From: CAYZJV01 sp964616275
Lineage (GTDB): Bacteria; Spirochaetota; Spirochaetia; Sphaerochaetales; Sphaerochaetaceae
Assembly: GCA_964616275.1 (NCBI GenBank)
Contig: CAZTUL010000090.1
Coordinates: 1 to 7,625, forward strand
DNA length: 7,625 nt
Reading direction: 5' to 3'
Shown: piece after piece, positions 6,895-7,625 of the stretch
Layout: each line of letters opens with the position of its first letter
Position numbering within the stretch: position 1 is the first letter of the stretch
Translations under genes and position numbers: made by a program
The notes under the pieces: generated by a model
What the model was told of the DNA's origin: nothing
Database searches by the model: none
Seen by the model: only the letters and a program-made list of their open reading frames with translations

Positions 6895-7608
6895 TTACTC
6901 ATAGACCGTCCGCAAAGCCAAATAGTCAGTCTGAGTAGTGCTGGGACCCTTCCAGTATATGTATTGTTTATCTGGGACCCTCCAGTTGGAACCGTATCGT
7001 TCTGCGAGATATGATTCAGCGTCGACAGGTATGAAAATTGAGCTATTGCCGAATTTTTTCTTGCAAGTAGTAAGAATTGGTTTACACCCCAGTCTAACAA
7101 CGTTCATATACTCCGAAGGGGAATCGTTTTTTGGAGAGGAATACATCAAATAGCAAACATCATCATTGTTTTCTCTATAGTAGTAATTGATATCAAATTT
7201 AATATTCTTGTATATAAAAGATTCTTCCACTATCCCCAGACCATCAATGGAAAACGACAATCTACGTCGGCAACTGTTTTCCATGAGCAGATTGCGTAAA
7301 AATTCTTTTTCATCCTCGGATGAAGCATAGACTGCTACATCGATATCAAGATCATGTTTTAAAATTCTTCCTTCTCTGACAATGCCCAATAACGTACCCA
7401 TATCAAAGAAAAAGAACAAACCGCTTCGCTCCAATATGTTCTGTAACTTCAGTATTGTATTGCTTCCTTGACGATTAAGGTTCCGAATTTTCTTTCTTTT
7501 CCTATGATAAGTTTTCAGTTTCACATAGAGTCGATACATATATTTTATGAGGAATAAATTTTTAATTTTTTCTTTGGACTTACCTTTTAATACAAGACAG
7601 TGTTTCAT
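6895..7608 (-). CDS. LicD-family phosphotransferase (nucleotidyltransferase fold)
   Basis: The protein has 237 residues from the ATG at 7608. The N-terminus (1-47) is very basic, possibly for membrane or lipid-linked substrate contact. The LicD signature follows: FFDMGTLLGIVREG (67-80), HDLDIDVAV (85-93) with acids D86, D88 and D90, and IKFDI (136-140) carrying the further acid D139. The conserved tail is FIPVDAESYLAERYGSNWR (192-210) followed by VP. Characterised LicD proteins transfer phosphocholine from CDP-choline to glycans; relatives move other phospho-alcohols or phospho-sugars, so the exact donor is open. The usual W in W-D-D-D-I-D is H here, a change I believe also occurs in other LicD-like proteins. 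Its start lies 17 nt from the right edge, so its promoter and any operon partners are outside the window. It converges on the flippase and probably decorates the same glycan (inference). Confidence 0.85.
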   Translation of the reverse strand: MKHCLVLKGKSKEKIKNLFLIKYMYRLYVKLKTYHRKRKKIRNLNRQGSNTILKLQNILERSGLFFFFDMGTLLGIVREGRILKHDLDIDVAVYASSEDEKEFLRNLLMENSCRRRLSFSIDGLGIVEESFIYKNIKFDINYYYRENNDDVCYLMYSSPKNDSPSEYMNVVRLGCKPILTTCKKKFGNSSIFIPVDAESYLAERYGSNWRVPDKQYIYWKGPSTTQTDYLALRTVYE

Positions 7609-7616
7609 TCGAATAA

Positions 7617-7623
7617 TCCCTTT
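7617..7623 (-). promoter_or_regulatory. Ribosome binding site of the LicD gene
   Basis: Minus-strand AAAGGGA lies 8 nt before the ATG at 7608, supporting that start. Confidence 0.5.
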
Positions 7624-7625
7624 GT

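Noticed and set aside
6837..7153. Alternative frames overlapping the LicD gene on both strands
   Set aside because: They overlap the segment that encodes the conserved LicD tail (FIPVDAESYLAERYG) and have no protein features of their own.

Overview
The window holds a piece of a cell-surface polysaccharide locus from a bacterium with an outer membrane. Two genes encode secreted proteins that look like Wzi-type outer-membrane beta-barrels. Three more encode a glycosyltransferase, a lipid-linked glycan flippase and a LicD-type phosphotransferase. Tandem Wzi-like proteins with an N-terminal helical segment, and moderate GC, make me think of a spirochaete of the Sphaerochaeta/Spirochaeta kind. That is a guess from family resemblance; no marker gene here fixes the taxon.

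Left half (1-3463, minus strand): two tandem paralogous Wzi-like genes, transcribed right to left. The upstream gene (1679-3463) is complete. The downstream gene (1-1654) starts 24 nt after it and is open for 551 codons to the left edge, so it is cut by the window and is not a pseudogene. Both begin with GTG behind a good Shine-Dalgarno sequence. Hand-counted lines in this part run about 50-55% GC.

Middle (3464-3777): a divergent intergenic region of about 314 nt. It has a plausible promoter towards the right-hand genes and a 12-bp perfect inverted repeat. It also contains a Cys-rich minus-strand open frame that I do not recognise.

Right half (3778-7625): a two-domain glycosyltransferase (3778-5388, plus), then a Wzx-type flippase (5588-6853, plus), then a convergent LicD-family gene (6895-7608, minus). 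Sampled lines here drop to about 27-45% GC, as is common for exchangeable glycan clusters.

Working model (inference): the GT2 enzyme adds a sugar to a lipid-linked unit, the flippase moves the unit across the inner membrane, and the LicD protein decorates the glycan with a phospho-substituent such as phosphocholine. The Wzi-like barrels may organise or bind the exported polymer at the outer surface. The most notable point is that the C-terminal domain of the GT2 protein aligns without gaps over the LicD catalytic block yet has lost most of its acidic catalytic residues. It looks like a pseudo-LicD domain on a glycosyltransferase, two genes away from an intact LicD.
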